Source of the DNA: a virus
Virus record (IMG/VR): IMGVR_UViG_3300045125_000073
Span: 24,812 to 88,811 of that record
DNA: 64,000 nt
Reading direction: 5' to 3' (one strand)
In this document: piece after piece, positions 53,436 to 63,937 of the stretch
Layout: every line of letters starts with the position of its first letter
Position numbering within the stretch: position 1 is the stretch's first letter
Position numbers and translations under genes: made by a program
The notes under the pieces: generated by a model
Databases searched by the model: none
What the model was told of the DNA's origin: nothing
Seen by the model: the letters and a program-made list of their open reading frames with translations, nothing else

Positions 53436-54846
53436 GCTATTACAAATGTTGGTCCAGTCGCTGCAAAATCCTATGGTCTGTAAATTTCTAAACGACGAAT
53501 CTCCTTCTGGGAATATCGCCGGAGCATCTGAGCCGTAAAATTTAGGATTAACTAATATTGCCAGTTTGGTTATAGAACCGGTTGTCACATTATCTGCTAT
53601 TTCGTCTGAACTGACGGTTGTTTTTACACGAACACGTTTTGCCGGAACAAATACCGTAGGATCATTATAAAATCCTTCAGGAAAATTAATTAAATTTATT
53701 TTATTACTTAAATTATATGATACAGGTTTTGATCCTTTCACCTCAAAATCAATAACATCAGTGTAGTTAGATCCTGGATTGACTACTTCTATTCCGGTTA
53801 CAAGTTTAATATCACCAGAAGTTGCAAGTACAGGTGGAAGACCTATATCTGTATACGTTATTTGTGTGGTTTTTATCTGTACATCAGCACCAGAACCAGT
53901 TTTATCTTTTATTGTAAACGTAGGATCTCCATAAAACGAATATTGACCTAAACTTAAACCACTGAGATCTATACGTGCAGACAGTATTCCTTTTCGTTTT
54001 CAAAATTATTTAAAAGATATAATGCGTATTCTCTACTAGAACCGGGAGAAAGTGTGTATTTTTCGCTTTCTAGTTGTTCTTTTAATGTTTTAATGGTTTT
54101 TGTTGCTGGACATAGGGGATTTTCTCCCGTATTAGATGACGTAATTCCTCCTGCAGTAAAACCACTTAAAAATAAAGCTTCTCTATCTAAAGCATCTGCC
54201 AATTTTTGACACTCGAAACAATCAGAAAAAATAGTTTCATTTGTTACGTCGCCAGCAGAATATACTTCTCCAGTCAATTCGTCAACACTATTTTCTTTAA
54301 AATATAAACAACAACAACCAAAGGCAGTTACTCCAGTACCACACAATGAACTGTATTTTTCAGTAAATGTTAAATAATTTTTAATGCCCGTTAAATTTGG
54401 TATAGGTAAATCTCGCTCAGATAAGAAATTTAACTGAGAGATATCAACCATGAATAGTGGAATCCAACTGTACCCGTCTCCATATATTTGTATTTCTGGT
54501 TGAATGTGTGATGGTATCTCTGTGGAGAGTCCGGCTTCTTCATCTATTCTATTGTTTGGTTTATTGTCTGTACATAAGTATACAATTCTGTTTTCTGGAT
54601 TGTACACATAGTAATTTTTAGTTACGTCAGGAGGCCCATGCAGTATATTGTTTTCCGTATTGCCAGATATTATTGTCTGCTACAAGACATTTTTCTAGAC
54701 TGTTAATTCGTTTTGCAATAAGAGGATCTGCTTCCAGTACTAAATATATCAGAATCGGTCTGACCAGGCAAACCACCCAATACTAAATGTAATTCTGGTA
54801 AAGCTAGCTCTTGTATAATATTGTTTGTTAGATTTTTAACGCTCAT
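53436..54846 (-). CDS. 8: Baseplate wedge protein gp8-like, with a cysteine insert
   Basis: Start MSVKNLTNNIIQELALPELH, GRSLIAKRINSLEK, YNPENRIVYLCTDNKPNNRI, then QPEIQIYGDGYSWIPLFMVD (the gp8 DGYxWxYLY block), NIIQ..., GTGVTAFGCCCLYFKENSVD and FSDCFECQKLADALDREALF, and a second half VTGIEVVNPGSNYTDVIDFE, FPEGFYNDPTVFVPAKRVRV, ending DFAATGPTFVIA. About 465 residues against 334 in T4 gp8. The extra length includes a cysteine-rich insert of a kind also seen in the adhesins. Confidence 0.65.
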
Positions 54847-54854
54847 GTTGATTT

Positions 54855-55980
54855 TAACTGCAAGTTATGCCTTTATTTAAATAAGTAAAGCCTACAGCAG
54901 GACTTAAATTAAAGAAATCACCTGTATTTATCTCTCCGAAAGACATTCCCTGTATATAATATTTTGCTATCTCTTCGTCCCAATACGGAAAAAGATAGCT
55001 AGGTTGGCCAGTTACACCACCGTACGCTCCAGAACAACCAAAACTGTATCCTACAGTTGCAGTGGATCCTATAGTGTATAGTGCATAATTTTGTATGGTA
55101 GGCGTCTCGTATTCTATAACCTGTACTTCATCTTGAACATCATTATTAAAGATATCAAATCTTAATTGAAAAAAGTCTTTAGTTCCTGCTGGATGTGCAA
55201 GCGGTTTAACAACATCTTTAAATAAACTTTCAGGGTATACTTTTTGGACTATTCACAACATACGAAAAATCTTGCCATAAATCATTATCGTACATCACAG
55301 AATAATTTAAAAAACTACCTGTTGTATTTTTAAAAATTCTGGAAATTCTTCTCCTATTGTATCTTGTTCTTCTAATGGATTTGTTCTCATCCATTCAAAA
55401 CGACCACTGTTTAATCGTAATATGTGCTGTTTAGGATAAGAAACAGAAATTAAATCAGGATCCACATCAAAAAACTGATTTATCAATAATTTAAATGAAT
55501 CTTTTGTTCCCTTTTTTGCGTATAAATTTGTTTTTACATTATCTACCAATTCTATTAATCTATTCGCACTTACAATTTTATCAATATATTGTTTAGGAAA
55601 CGAATTTAAATATGTATTTAAAGTGTGTGTTCGAGTGCTCCATACGGTATACTCTGTAAATCAAAAGATCTTCTAGCCTAAAAAAACTTAAAGAATTTGT
55701 ACGACCATCACATGTCAGCCAGTTGTAATACTGTTCTGTTAAGGATATTAAAACAGATTCTCCTTCGTTAGAAATGCGCAACCAGTACGGAAACAAATCA
55801 CGGATACTTAAAGGATAGGTACAGTTTAATGGAACGTTTTCTGTTGGTGCATAAAATGCAGATAATTGAGAAATTACTGGTGGTTCAAATTCATTAGACT
55901 GTTCTTCTGAATCTATACCATAAATTTCAGCATTTGTTAAATACTGTTTATTTTGTGGTTTTTAGTAAAAAATAAAAGCA
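54855..55980 (-). CDS. Baseplate wedge protein (gp7-like or tail protein I-like)
   Basis: Joined frames: NEFEPPVISQLSAFYAPTEN, DLFPYWLRISNEGESVLISL, TEQYYNWLTCDGRTNSLSFF, RLEDLIDLQSIPYGALEHTL, YLNSFPKQYIDKIVSANRLI, NLYAKKGTKDSFKLLINQFF and VSYPKQHILRLNSGRFEWMR, ending VGFTYLNKGIT. The KGTxxSFKLLxxxFFxxxxxxxYPxxxILRxSxG block is common to marine T4-like baseplate wedge proteins. About 370 residues. It lies between gp6 and gp8 where T4 has gp7, but is far shorter than T4 gp7 (1,032). Confidence 0.65.
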
Positions 55981-55983
55981 TAT

Positions 55984-57737
55984 GTTATACTATTTTACCT
56001 ACACTAGAAACGGAGGGTATATATTCGTCTTTCATTATTATATTATTACTGTTTTCTACTGTTCCTGCCACTCGTATGTTTGTAGATTCTGGTAGAACTC
56101 CTGAATTTATATAAACAATACCTTTAGCATAATCTACAGTTCCTAATTTAGGAATGGATGTAATTCTAAGTCCTGCGCTATTAATAGCAACCAATTCTCC
56201 TATTGTAGCAGAAGGAAACGGTAAAAAGTCACTTAAAGAAATTGTTGTTCCATTATAATTAAATATGCTAGAACTTATAATTCTTCCCATGGCACCCGTT
56301 GTAACTATTATTGCTGGTCGTTTTAATGTGTTTTTAAAGTACAAATATTTTTGACTGTCAGAACCAAACACATCTAATATTACATTTGCAGAAATAATAT
56401 CAAATGAAGTTATATCCGGATAAGTTTGAAACAATACGTCTCTTATACTGGTAGAATTCACATTATTATTAAATGCTAAATTTTGATTGTATATGTTGTT
56501 TATACTAGTTTGTATTGAAGACAGCTGATTAGAAACAATCCCTCTAACATTAAAATTTAATGTCACATTTACTATTTGTGATTTGATGTATTCTGGTATA
56601 ACAGTAACAATACTTTTGTCCTTTAAAAAATTTACATTTTTTGTTACAGTTGGGATTTGTTGAGGTTAAATTTGGTATCAGCATACGATATAAAACACTC
56701 TTCCATAAGAGGCAGGGTCTGCTTCATCTCCACCCCAAATATTAATTTTGTTCTTTCTATTAATTCCAGCAGGGCAATAGATTGGAAGATAATAATAAAC
56801 CGTAATAATCGTCTTTAGTTATTGCTCTATCATTAGCTGCCAATAATTTTGGAGCAAAAAACTTTACCAGATCTAAATCTGGGCCATCTGTTCCGTTATT
56901 AGATTGTGTGTTTGATAAAACTGATAAACTGGAATTAGAAAAAGAAGATACACCATTAGAAACGGTTCCAGACGGAACCAAATAAGATACTGTGACAACA
57001 TCGGTTGGTTCTATATTTTTTCCAAATGATGACTGATAATCATTTATAGTTCTTTTACCAAATATTAAATAAAATCCGTTTGAAAGACGGTCTATAAAAT
57101 AAACCTTTCCTTCGGGATCAGAGGACGGGTTGTATGTATTGTATCTGTGTCCAAACTTCTCCGTTTACTTTTACTGTTAAGTGTTGATATGTCAATATTT
57201 AGTGCTTGCTAAAAATGCTTTCTGGTTTACGGTCTCTACCGAAACTGGCAGATCTATTTACAACCGAAGTTGCTTCGTAATACAATGTTATATTTTGAGA
57301 AGTTCCAGTAGTTAATGTAATACTTTACGGTACAGTAATATTTGTATACTACATTGTTTGGGCTGATACCTGAGAAAATAATCTGTATATGCGTTAAACG
57401 TGAATGGACGAGGACACTCCAGTTTTAGTGGCTGCCGGTCAATTTCAGCTTTTAGAGCTTGTTTTACTAGGAACCAACATATCCTAATGGTTTTACTAAG
57501 TGAAACTATATTTCTTTCTAATTGTAGCGGTATCCAAATAATGCTTCATTTGCTACCATGTTCGCTGTAATACGAATAATATAGGGTGTTATAAGCAAAC
57601 ACGTCCAACAGAGAGTTTAAGGCAGTACCATTGAAATCGTAACCAGAAAATTCTGATTTAGTTTGCAGATACGTCTTTAAAGAATTTTTAATACTTTGAA
57701 AATCTAATGATGATATGTTTATTTGTGGTGTTGACAT
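55984..57737 (-). CDS. 6: Baseplate wedge protein gp6
   Basis: MSTPQINISSLDFQSIKNSL, KTYLQTKSEFSGYDFNGTAL and NSLLDVFAYNTLYYSYYSEH form the strong gp6/gpJ-family start (LDFxxIKxSLKxYL, FxGSxLxxLLDVLAYNT). Later parts include VTVSYLVPSGTVSNGVSSFS, KFFAPKLLAANDRAITKDDY and, in the long final frame, DVLFQTYPDITSFDIISANV with YFKNTLKRPAIIVTTGAMGR. About 585 residues, near the T4 660. gp6 forms the dimer that joins wedges round the hub. It overlaps gp25 by one codon. Confidence 0.88.
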
Positions 57738-58134
57738 TACTTATCGCTACCTATTTTTATGGTTAATGTCTCGTATATGTTCTGGATCTGAGACTAAAGA
57801 ATACGAAACTTTAATTTCCCAGGATGACATTTGCATCCATGTCCTTAATAATATCTATATTTTCTATAATTTGTTCTGGGTTCATTTAAACTGATAATGA
57901 CGCAGCCATATCTGGTTTTTAATAGTTGCTAGATCGCAACTCTAGACGGGCTGTTCGTACACTAAATTGTACGCGTTTCCACCAAAATTATAATCAAACG
58001 GCCTTTCTCCTTTTGTTGTTAGCAGTATATTTTTTATATGATTGGCTAATAGCGTTAAGATCGTATTTTAAATTAACATCGTTAGTTAACTCATTTTTTG
58101 TAAAATTCAAGTCTATATCTGTGTATTTTGCCAT
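57737..58134 (-). CDS. 25: Baseplate wedge protein gp25
   Basis: MAKYTDIDLNFTKNELTSDV, DLNAISQSIKNILLTTKGER and PFDYNFGGNAYNLVYEQ is the classic gp25/gpW start (DIxxxFxxNPxTGDVxxxxDxxAIxQSIKNLLLTxxGERxFxPxFG). It ends VSYSLVSDPEHIRDINLTIK. About 132 residues, equal to T4 gp25. Two frame changes. It sits under gp6 and starts sheath polymerisation. The TAATG overlap with gp6 supports coupling. Confidence 0.92.
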
Positions 58135-58139
58135 ATTAG

Positions 58140-59962
58140 TCCTACTCCGTCTCGCATTAAATACAGATACATGGTGTGTTTTTGTGGTGTAAATATCCTT
58201 TGTACTTTATAAACCATCCATCTTCCATCAAAATTGGGCGCATCTATAGTAATTATTTTACCAGGACTTACTCCAAAATCTCCGTTAACTAATATTTTAA
58301 CTGCGTTGAGCTTGCATTAATGCCATTTGGGCTCTTCTTCGTATAGGAGTTTCTTCGGGTGTATTCCAGAATGTTGCAGAAGTTTTAGAATACTCTTTTA
58401 TAATATTTAAAGTTTGAATTTACAAGTTCTGTATCTGGGCATAACGAAACTTGTGTCTCAACAGAACTGGTGTCTAATGTTGTGGGATACGCACTTCCTG
58501 TGTCACCACCTGTGGCACCAAATATTTTTCTTTTGTCGTAATCAAAAAATGATTTTCCGTTAGTGCCTTGGCCTTCCGGGCGGTGGCGGTGGTGGTGGCG
58601 GTGATGCTTCTGTTAAAAAGGTTTGTAATTGGGGTAATTCGCCTAATTGGGTATCTATAGTATTTCTTTGATTTGATCCTACGAGAGGATTAAAAGGACC
58701 TGGACACGTATGAAATGCTCTCCGACCATAAATGTTGTCAGTATAATTAGCATTACATTTAGCACACCCAGTCCAGCTATATCCAATAGTATCACATTCC
58801 TCTTGTGTTGCTTGTATGCATTTAGAGTTCACAATCAGGATCAATTAAGGTTGCAATCGCATAATAACAGCAAGCACCAGAAGTGGCGCATAAAAGGATT
58901 TGATCCCAACCGGCCTTGTGCATATCTGGTCACTACAACTTACTTTTTCACACAATGCACAGTGTGTCCAACGACCTTGGTAAAGAGTATTACATTCTCC
59001 AAGTGTTGTCTGAGTACACTTACCGCAACCAGGTTCCGCAGCACGCACCATAATCTTCTCCAGTTGTTTCATTTCTCCCTGCTGTGGACAAGTAGGGGGG
59101 AACGCGGACCTACCGCCACCGCCACCGCCACCACCGCCACCGGGCGGTGATGGTGGAATTACAACACCGCCGCCTCCACCACCGCCGCCACCGCCGCCAC
59201 CACCACCACCATCACTACAGGGATTAGGAGAACATACACGGCATTTTGTCCACTTTCCTCCCAGCAGAAGAACAACCAATTTCTGACAGTGTTTGGCAGC
59301 AGCTTCCATCTGTTAAACAACACGATCCCCAGTGGAATTCCAGCAAATTCATATCCAGCATCACAGGGGGAACAGTTGGAGGCACTGGAGGAGTCCTGGG
59401 AGGTCCTGGAGGAGGTAGTTGGTTGGAGGAGTAGTGGTTGGAGGAGTAGTGGTTGGAGGAGTAGTGGTTGGAGGAGTAGTGGTTGGAGGAGTAGTGGTTG
59501 GAGGAGTAGTGGTTGGAGGAGTAGTGGTTGGGGGTCCTTCACAGTGGTAATCCACCCTGCCGTACTTTTGAACCGGTTTTGTGTTTAAGCCTATGGAGTA
59601 TCAGAATCGTACTCTTTCTACACAGTTATAAACAGTTTGAATATCCGAATAGATCAATGCCAAACCAACTGGTATCCTAAATGTATGCACGAATTAAGAT
59701 CACATTCTTTTGCCGGAAGTCATATTTTTGAAAGGCTCCTGCCAGTTGCGCGTCTGTCGGTGGTGTATTGGGATATCTGGTTTTTAGTGGAGCTGGACTG
59801 AGACGGGCAATTACAATACGGATTGTCTGCAGGGCATCCAAGATTAGAAACAGGTCCGTAAGGACTCATGCACTCACTACCTTTACCAGGTTCGTAAGTG
59901 TTATGGTTTTTTTGGAAACCGGGTAAAAAAATTCATCAAGTGGTGTTAGGTAGATACGACAT
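58140..59962 (-). CDS. Baseplate-hub-like protein with Thr/Pro repeats, polyglycine and cysteine modules
   Basis: Start MSYLPNTTTDEFFYPVSKKT; GCPADNPYCNCPSQ; seven copies of TPPTT; PPGPPRTPPVPPTVPP; module GSCCLTDGSC with KWTKCRVCSPNPCSD; about 15 Gly; VVIPPSPP; about 10 Gly; module CTQTTLGECNTLYQGRWTHC; module CIQATQEECDTIGYSWTGCA; then GSNQRNTIDTQLGELPQLQT; more Pro; and a C-terminal VKILVNGDFGVSPGKIITID with NFDGRWxVYKVQRIFTPQKH, ending YLYLMRDG. The last part resembles hub or late-control-type proteins. Low-complexity and modules look inserted into a hub protein. Assignment to gp5 or gp27 is not possible from this. Confidence 0.55.
59108..59215 (-). repeat. Two polyglycine tracts (GGC/GGT/GGA runs)
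   Basis: Plus-strand (accgcc)n-like runs at 59111-59145 and 59161-59213 encode about 10 and 15 glycines on the minus strand, separated by VVIPPSPP. The mixed codons argue against simple polymerase stutter and for selection on glycine. Confidence 0.85.
59421..59525 (-). repeat. Seven perfect 15-bp tandem repeats encoding TPPTT
   Basis: GGTTGGAGGAGTAGT on the plus strand repeated seven times without a mismatch, plus a partial eighth unit. On the minus strand it reads ACTACTCCTCCAACC, encoding Thr-Thr-Pro-Pro-Thr. It keeps the frame, so copy number can vary without breaking the protein. No spacers, so not a CRISPR. Confidence 0.95.
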
Positions 59963-60041
59963 TTTGATTATTTATTTTATTTGTACTGCGTCCCACAAGT
60001 AGCATAAACCGTCATGATCATTTTCCACATCAAAAACGAAC

Positions 60042-62122
60042 ACTCATTGTGGTGTGTATGGTCTTGTTTCTGTTGCTAACGTTTTTCCAATAATTGCAGT
60101 TAATGCTTGTTTGGGTATTTTGAACATCTGCACTACTCTGCCACCGTGATAAAGCTCTGGAGCACCGAGTACTAGCATAGCGGTTCCATCATCTGCTCCA
60201 ATTCGGAGAACAGGTTTTTTAGTAGTTATTCTGTATTTTCCTACAGGCATTAAAGAAAACTGTTTTGGATATGAAACGTACTCTTTACGTGTTTCTGCAT
60301 CGTCTGGCATTATTCCGTGAATGTTAGAAATGCCGGGTCCTTTTATTGTTGTATTGGTGCTGAAAGAGAATTTCACTTCAAATTTAGAAGGAACTGCTGA
60401 ATTTAAAATTTCGTTTAAATTATATGCTCTACTATCCGGACCGATATCACTCAGATTTGCTACCTCTTGCTGCACCAGGCGGAATTGCAAAAACAAACGG
60501 GAATGTATTATCTTCAAACTCTATAATTTCTCGATTTTCTAATACACTCTGAACATCCGCTCTGAGCCAAAATTCTACTTCTACCCATTCGTATGCGTAT
60601 ATACCACCAGAATCTTTTTCTATAAAAGCAGAAGCACGTTACCAGAACTTAAAGTTTGGCCTTCGCTTCCGTATATTTTTTCTGCTTGTGTAAGAACTGC
60701 GAAGAATGTTTCCGGAACTTCTCGTATACAACACATCTTATTCTTAAACGCATCGTGTTTTGCACGTTCTCTCTTTTAGTTCTAAATATTCTTGTTTTGA
60801 TTTTAGTAATTCGGATCCCACTTGATTTATTGTAAATTTTGTACAACCACGAACCTGGTAATTCAGAAATCAAACTAGGCTCTCCAATAGTTACTTTCAT
60901 TTCCTTTCTGGTTGTTTTTATACCTAAACTAGTTTCTGTTAAATCGTTAGATGTATTTGTTAATATTATCGGCATAACTCCACCATGGTGTATTGGAATT
61001 ATACGGATGGGCAAAATAACCGTAGTTAGTATCAGACATTCGTAGTGTTCCAGTATTTTCTGGACTAAACGTTCCTATAGGATTACAGCTATTCCTAAAC
61101 CAGATATATTATTTCTGTACTGACCCACTACACGCCGTTTTATCAGTTCTGCATTAGTGTCTAAAGAATTTTGATAAACAGAAGACCAATCTGGTTTAAC
61201 CCTAATATATTCTCAAAGAATGCGCCAGAACTTATAAGTTTAGCGGGACTTACGTGTTTATAACTTCAAAGGACGCTATGGCATTGGTGTCTAATTCGTT
61301 TTGTTGATATTGCATAAGTGAATAGCAACAGCAGATTGTTGCGCCATTTGCTGACTGATTTAGAATTTCCATCCCGGTAAGATCTTGCCAAAATAAAAAA
61401 TCCACATGACCAAGGTGCATCTTCGTCTACACGCGTATTCACTCACGTAATTCATTATTTAGATGTATTGGTGGGATTGTTTCCTAATCTTATGAAAACG
61501 GATAAAGATGCATGGATCGTTGTTAAAGCCATATAAGAATTTGTATCGTTAAGTCTGCAGCAAGATATAATCTAGAACCAATACACCAGAATAATTTGCT
61601 AAAGGTATGAACAAAGCTTTCATAAGCCGGCATCTCCTGCAGGAGCTAAAGGAGAAGAATCCACTATTTGGTTCAATTCCAAATCCAGAAATAAGTCCTA
61701 TAAAATCGTTATACGGAGAATAATTAAAATTATCGTAAACAAATAATTTACTACTAAAACGAACAACAGCTTTGTGTGGTCTTGCTTGGGTTCCACCAAC
61801 TGAACCGCCACCTGTTGTAGTTAAACTTTGAGTAGCCAGGTCTGATACCCAATTGATGTCTAAAATATCAAAAAAACCAACTGAGAACCTCCTATACTAA
61901 TAGTAATTCCCTTCTCATAAGTTATACTATTGATTACCTGTGCACCAGCAGTAGGATCATAGAGCGTAATGGATCCTATTATGGATTCCGAAAACATGTC
62001 TTCATCCAAACGTTAAACCTTTCTAATGTTAAAGGATCACCAGTAAAGAGCATGTAATACACTACTACCGCTTGATATGGTTAACTCTGCAAAATTTGGA
62101 AACCTATTTGAAAATCGCTCAT
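60042..62122 (-). CDS. Large baseplate or tail-associated virion protein, unknown
   Basis: The ATG at 62122 gives MSDFQIGFPNFAELTISSGS. Later parts: IIGSITLYDPTAGAQVINSI, TYEKGITISI, LDTNAIASFEVINT, GTFSPENTGTLRMSDTNYGY followed by FAHPYNSNTPWWSY, KVTIGEPSLISELPGSWLYK, VPETFFAVLTQAEKIYGSEG, EWVEVEFWLRADVQSVLENR, FPFVFAIPPGAARGSKSDIG, KFEVKFSFSTNTTIKGPGIS and VGKYRITTKKPVLRIGADDG. About 690 residues if one gene; the frame is open through the internal ATG at 61039. No family recognised. By place it should be a hub or tail-tip protein. The beta-rich end could be a jelly-roll. Confidence 0.5.
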
Positions 62123-62140
62123 AGTTCACTTATTCGTATT

Positions 62141-63736
62141 TCATTTACATGTACCATGAGAGGCCAACAATTCCTGTATAGCTGATTCTAACTCAGTTAT
62201 TTGATTTATATTAGAACCGATTTATTTTATTTTTTATTTAATAACTCATTGTCCATCAATTCTTTTCTAACAGTCATAAATTCTTCGTTTCTGCAAACAT
62301 TAGAGTAGTTAGCAAGATAAATATTTTCCCAATTATTTGGATCCGAACAGTCCACAACAGTTCCTGCTTGTTGTATATATTTTGTGGAATCCAGATATTT
62401 TTGTATACTTAATAACTGGTTTTGTATAGTTTTAACTTGAGTGTACACGTTTTGTTCTGGATTGTACCTCCACACGGACACAATCTACCTTCAACACTAC
62501 CATAAAACCCTTCAGATTCTGCAAATTGATGTGGTTTTACAAAAACTCGTTTAAACATGTGATCCACGAATCTACCACTCCTGTGTATTTGTAATTTGTA
62601 CCAGAACCTTTCAAAATTACATGGTGTAACCCTGACACCAACCAGATTAAATTTTCCATCCAATGGATATGCATCACTAAAGTTTGTGCTTGACCGGGGC
62701 ATCCATTTTCTCCATATATTAAAAATTTACCTGTTACGTTAATAGTATTGGAATTGGTATTACACCAACAGTGTGAGCGCAGCACCAACAGAAACGTAAT
62801 TAATTTCATTACTACCTAGTGGTAATTGGCCGTGAGAATTGGATCCCCAAGCAGCAACCGTGCCTTGTTGTTTCAAAGCAACGCATGATCAAGTGCAAAC
62901 AGACCATGGTTATACCTGTTACTCCTGGTATGGATGTAAAAATACCATTTCCAGGATTAACACCGAAAGCCGTCAGTCCGTATGAACCAGTCCCATAAGA
63001 ATTATCTAAAATACCAACACAATATCCGGAACCACAATCAGCGTCGTATAATTGAGCACGGAGCAGTAATTCCATACGAAACAACAGAAAAATCAGATTT
63101 AATTCCAATACCACCACTCATTCCTCTGGTCCAACGAGTTTTAATTAGGCCGTGTTGTTCCTGTATAAACTGATTAAAATCTGTACACTCCCCAAAACAC
63201 TGTAAAGCTGCAAATTGATGCAACAAGTGCCGATTTCCACTTGGCTTCAATAAATGTGTACGCACCCGTTTTAGACCTATAAAGAATCCTGTCTGATTAA
63301 AAACATTTAGGATTAAACTTTTTGACCCCACGCGTAAATGTAACCAGAAGAGTCTAAACTAGCACGTAAAATAATCACCGGCTGCAACCTGAACCACGTT
63401 TTTTGATTGTTAAATTCGTCAGGAACAATAGATTGCACCGTAGTCGAGAGAACCGCAATCGTTGTAACTGGTTACTCCACCAACACCAAAACACTTGATG
63501 CTGTACGGTCCAGAACCGGTTTCGTATACTAATAGATCACCGGGTAAGTATATCGTCTAAGTTTACACCATCGTAGTGTGATAAAACCGAACCAGTAAAT
63601 CCTGTTGGAACCCGGATGGAGGAATATACACAGAATTGTTAGCAAACTGGTATTCCAACGAGTACTGATTTTCTATGTTTCTGATGTAACTTTCTTGTGT
63701 TTGCGCCCAGTCGGTAAGCAGGTTTCTATTACTCAT
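62141..63736 (-). CDS. RCC1-like beta-propeller repeat protein in the baseplate cluster
   Basis: Repeats of the RCC1/BLIP-II type can be read after joining frames: VVQVAAGDYFTL..., LDSSGYIYAWGQK; SIPGVTGITMV..., ALKQQGTVAAWGSNSHGQLP with NEINYVSVGAAHTVGV; and a KVxxWGEN-like unit (IYGENGCPGQAQ). Interleaved are FGVGGVTSYNDCGSLDYGAI and YDADCGSGYCVGILDNSYGT. The C-terminus is YNPEQNVYTQVKTIQNQLLS, then a tail ending ELESAIQELLASHGTCK. About 530 residues. Such propellers bind partner proteins or sugars. Its start overlaps the end of the gp53 N-terminal region; see finding. Confidence 0.7.
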
Positions 63737-63937
63737 TTGTTAAAAATAAAGACCAGTAAATCTGGGCTTTTATATAATCTGTTTGATGCTTGAATCTGGT
63801 CGTTCGCCCGGTAATAAAACCGATGTTGATAGTGCATCTGGTTTGTCGTAAATTACATTAACTTGACGAAAAATATCTGTTACTTGTAAAGTAAGACCAC
63901 CGAATCTATAATCAATTTTTGGAAAATATTCAAACAT
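63736..63937 (-). CDS. 53: Baseplate wedge protein gp53, N-terminal part
   Basis: MFEYFPKIDYRFGGLTLQVT, DIFRQVNVIYDKPDALSTSV, LLPGERPDSSIKQIIYKSPD, YWSLFLTN. The DIFR and the YxxPxLYWxLLxxN block match T4 gp53 (MTDIFRNY, IYGNPQLYWVLLMCN). After this point the frames break and continue as MSNRNLLTDWAQTQESYIRN, which looks like the normal gp53 continuation, into the RCC1-like repeats. So gp53 is either about 70 residues followed by a separate gene, or the start of a fused protein. The ATG overlaps the preceding stop in TAATG. Confidence 0.75.

Noticed and set aside
59421-59525. Possible CRISPR array
   Set aside because: Seven direct repeats abut each other with no spacers, and they keep a reading frame. 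No cas gene is present.
59289-59588. Plus-strand open frame with WRSSG repeats
   Set aside because: It is the antisense of the 15-bp TPPTT repeat. The minus-strand gene continues on both sides with recognisable modules; the plus frame has no family features.
60000-60048. A tiny gene (MSVRF..., about 25 codons) after the large virion protein
   Set aside because: It has an ATGA overlap with the previous stop but needs a frame change to stay open and matches nothing. It could be noise.
43-63800. True pseudogenes throughout
   Set aside because: Interruptions hit essential genes (gp17, gp20, gp23, gp44) as often as accessory ones, and family motifs remain intact on both sides, so sequencing error explains them better than decay.
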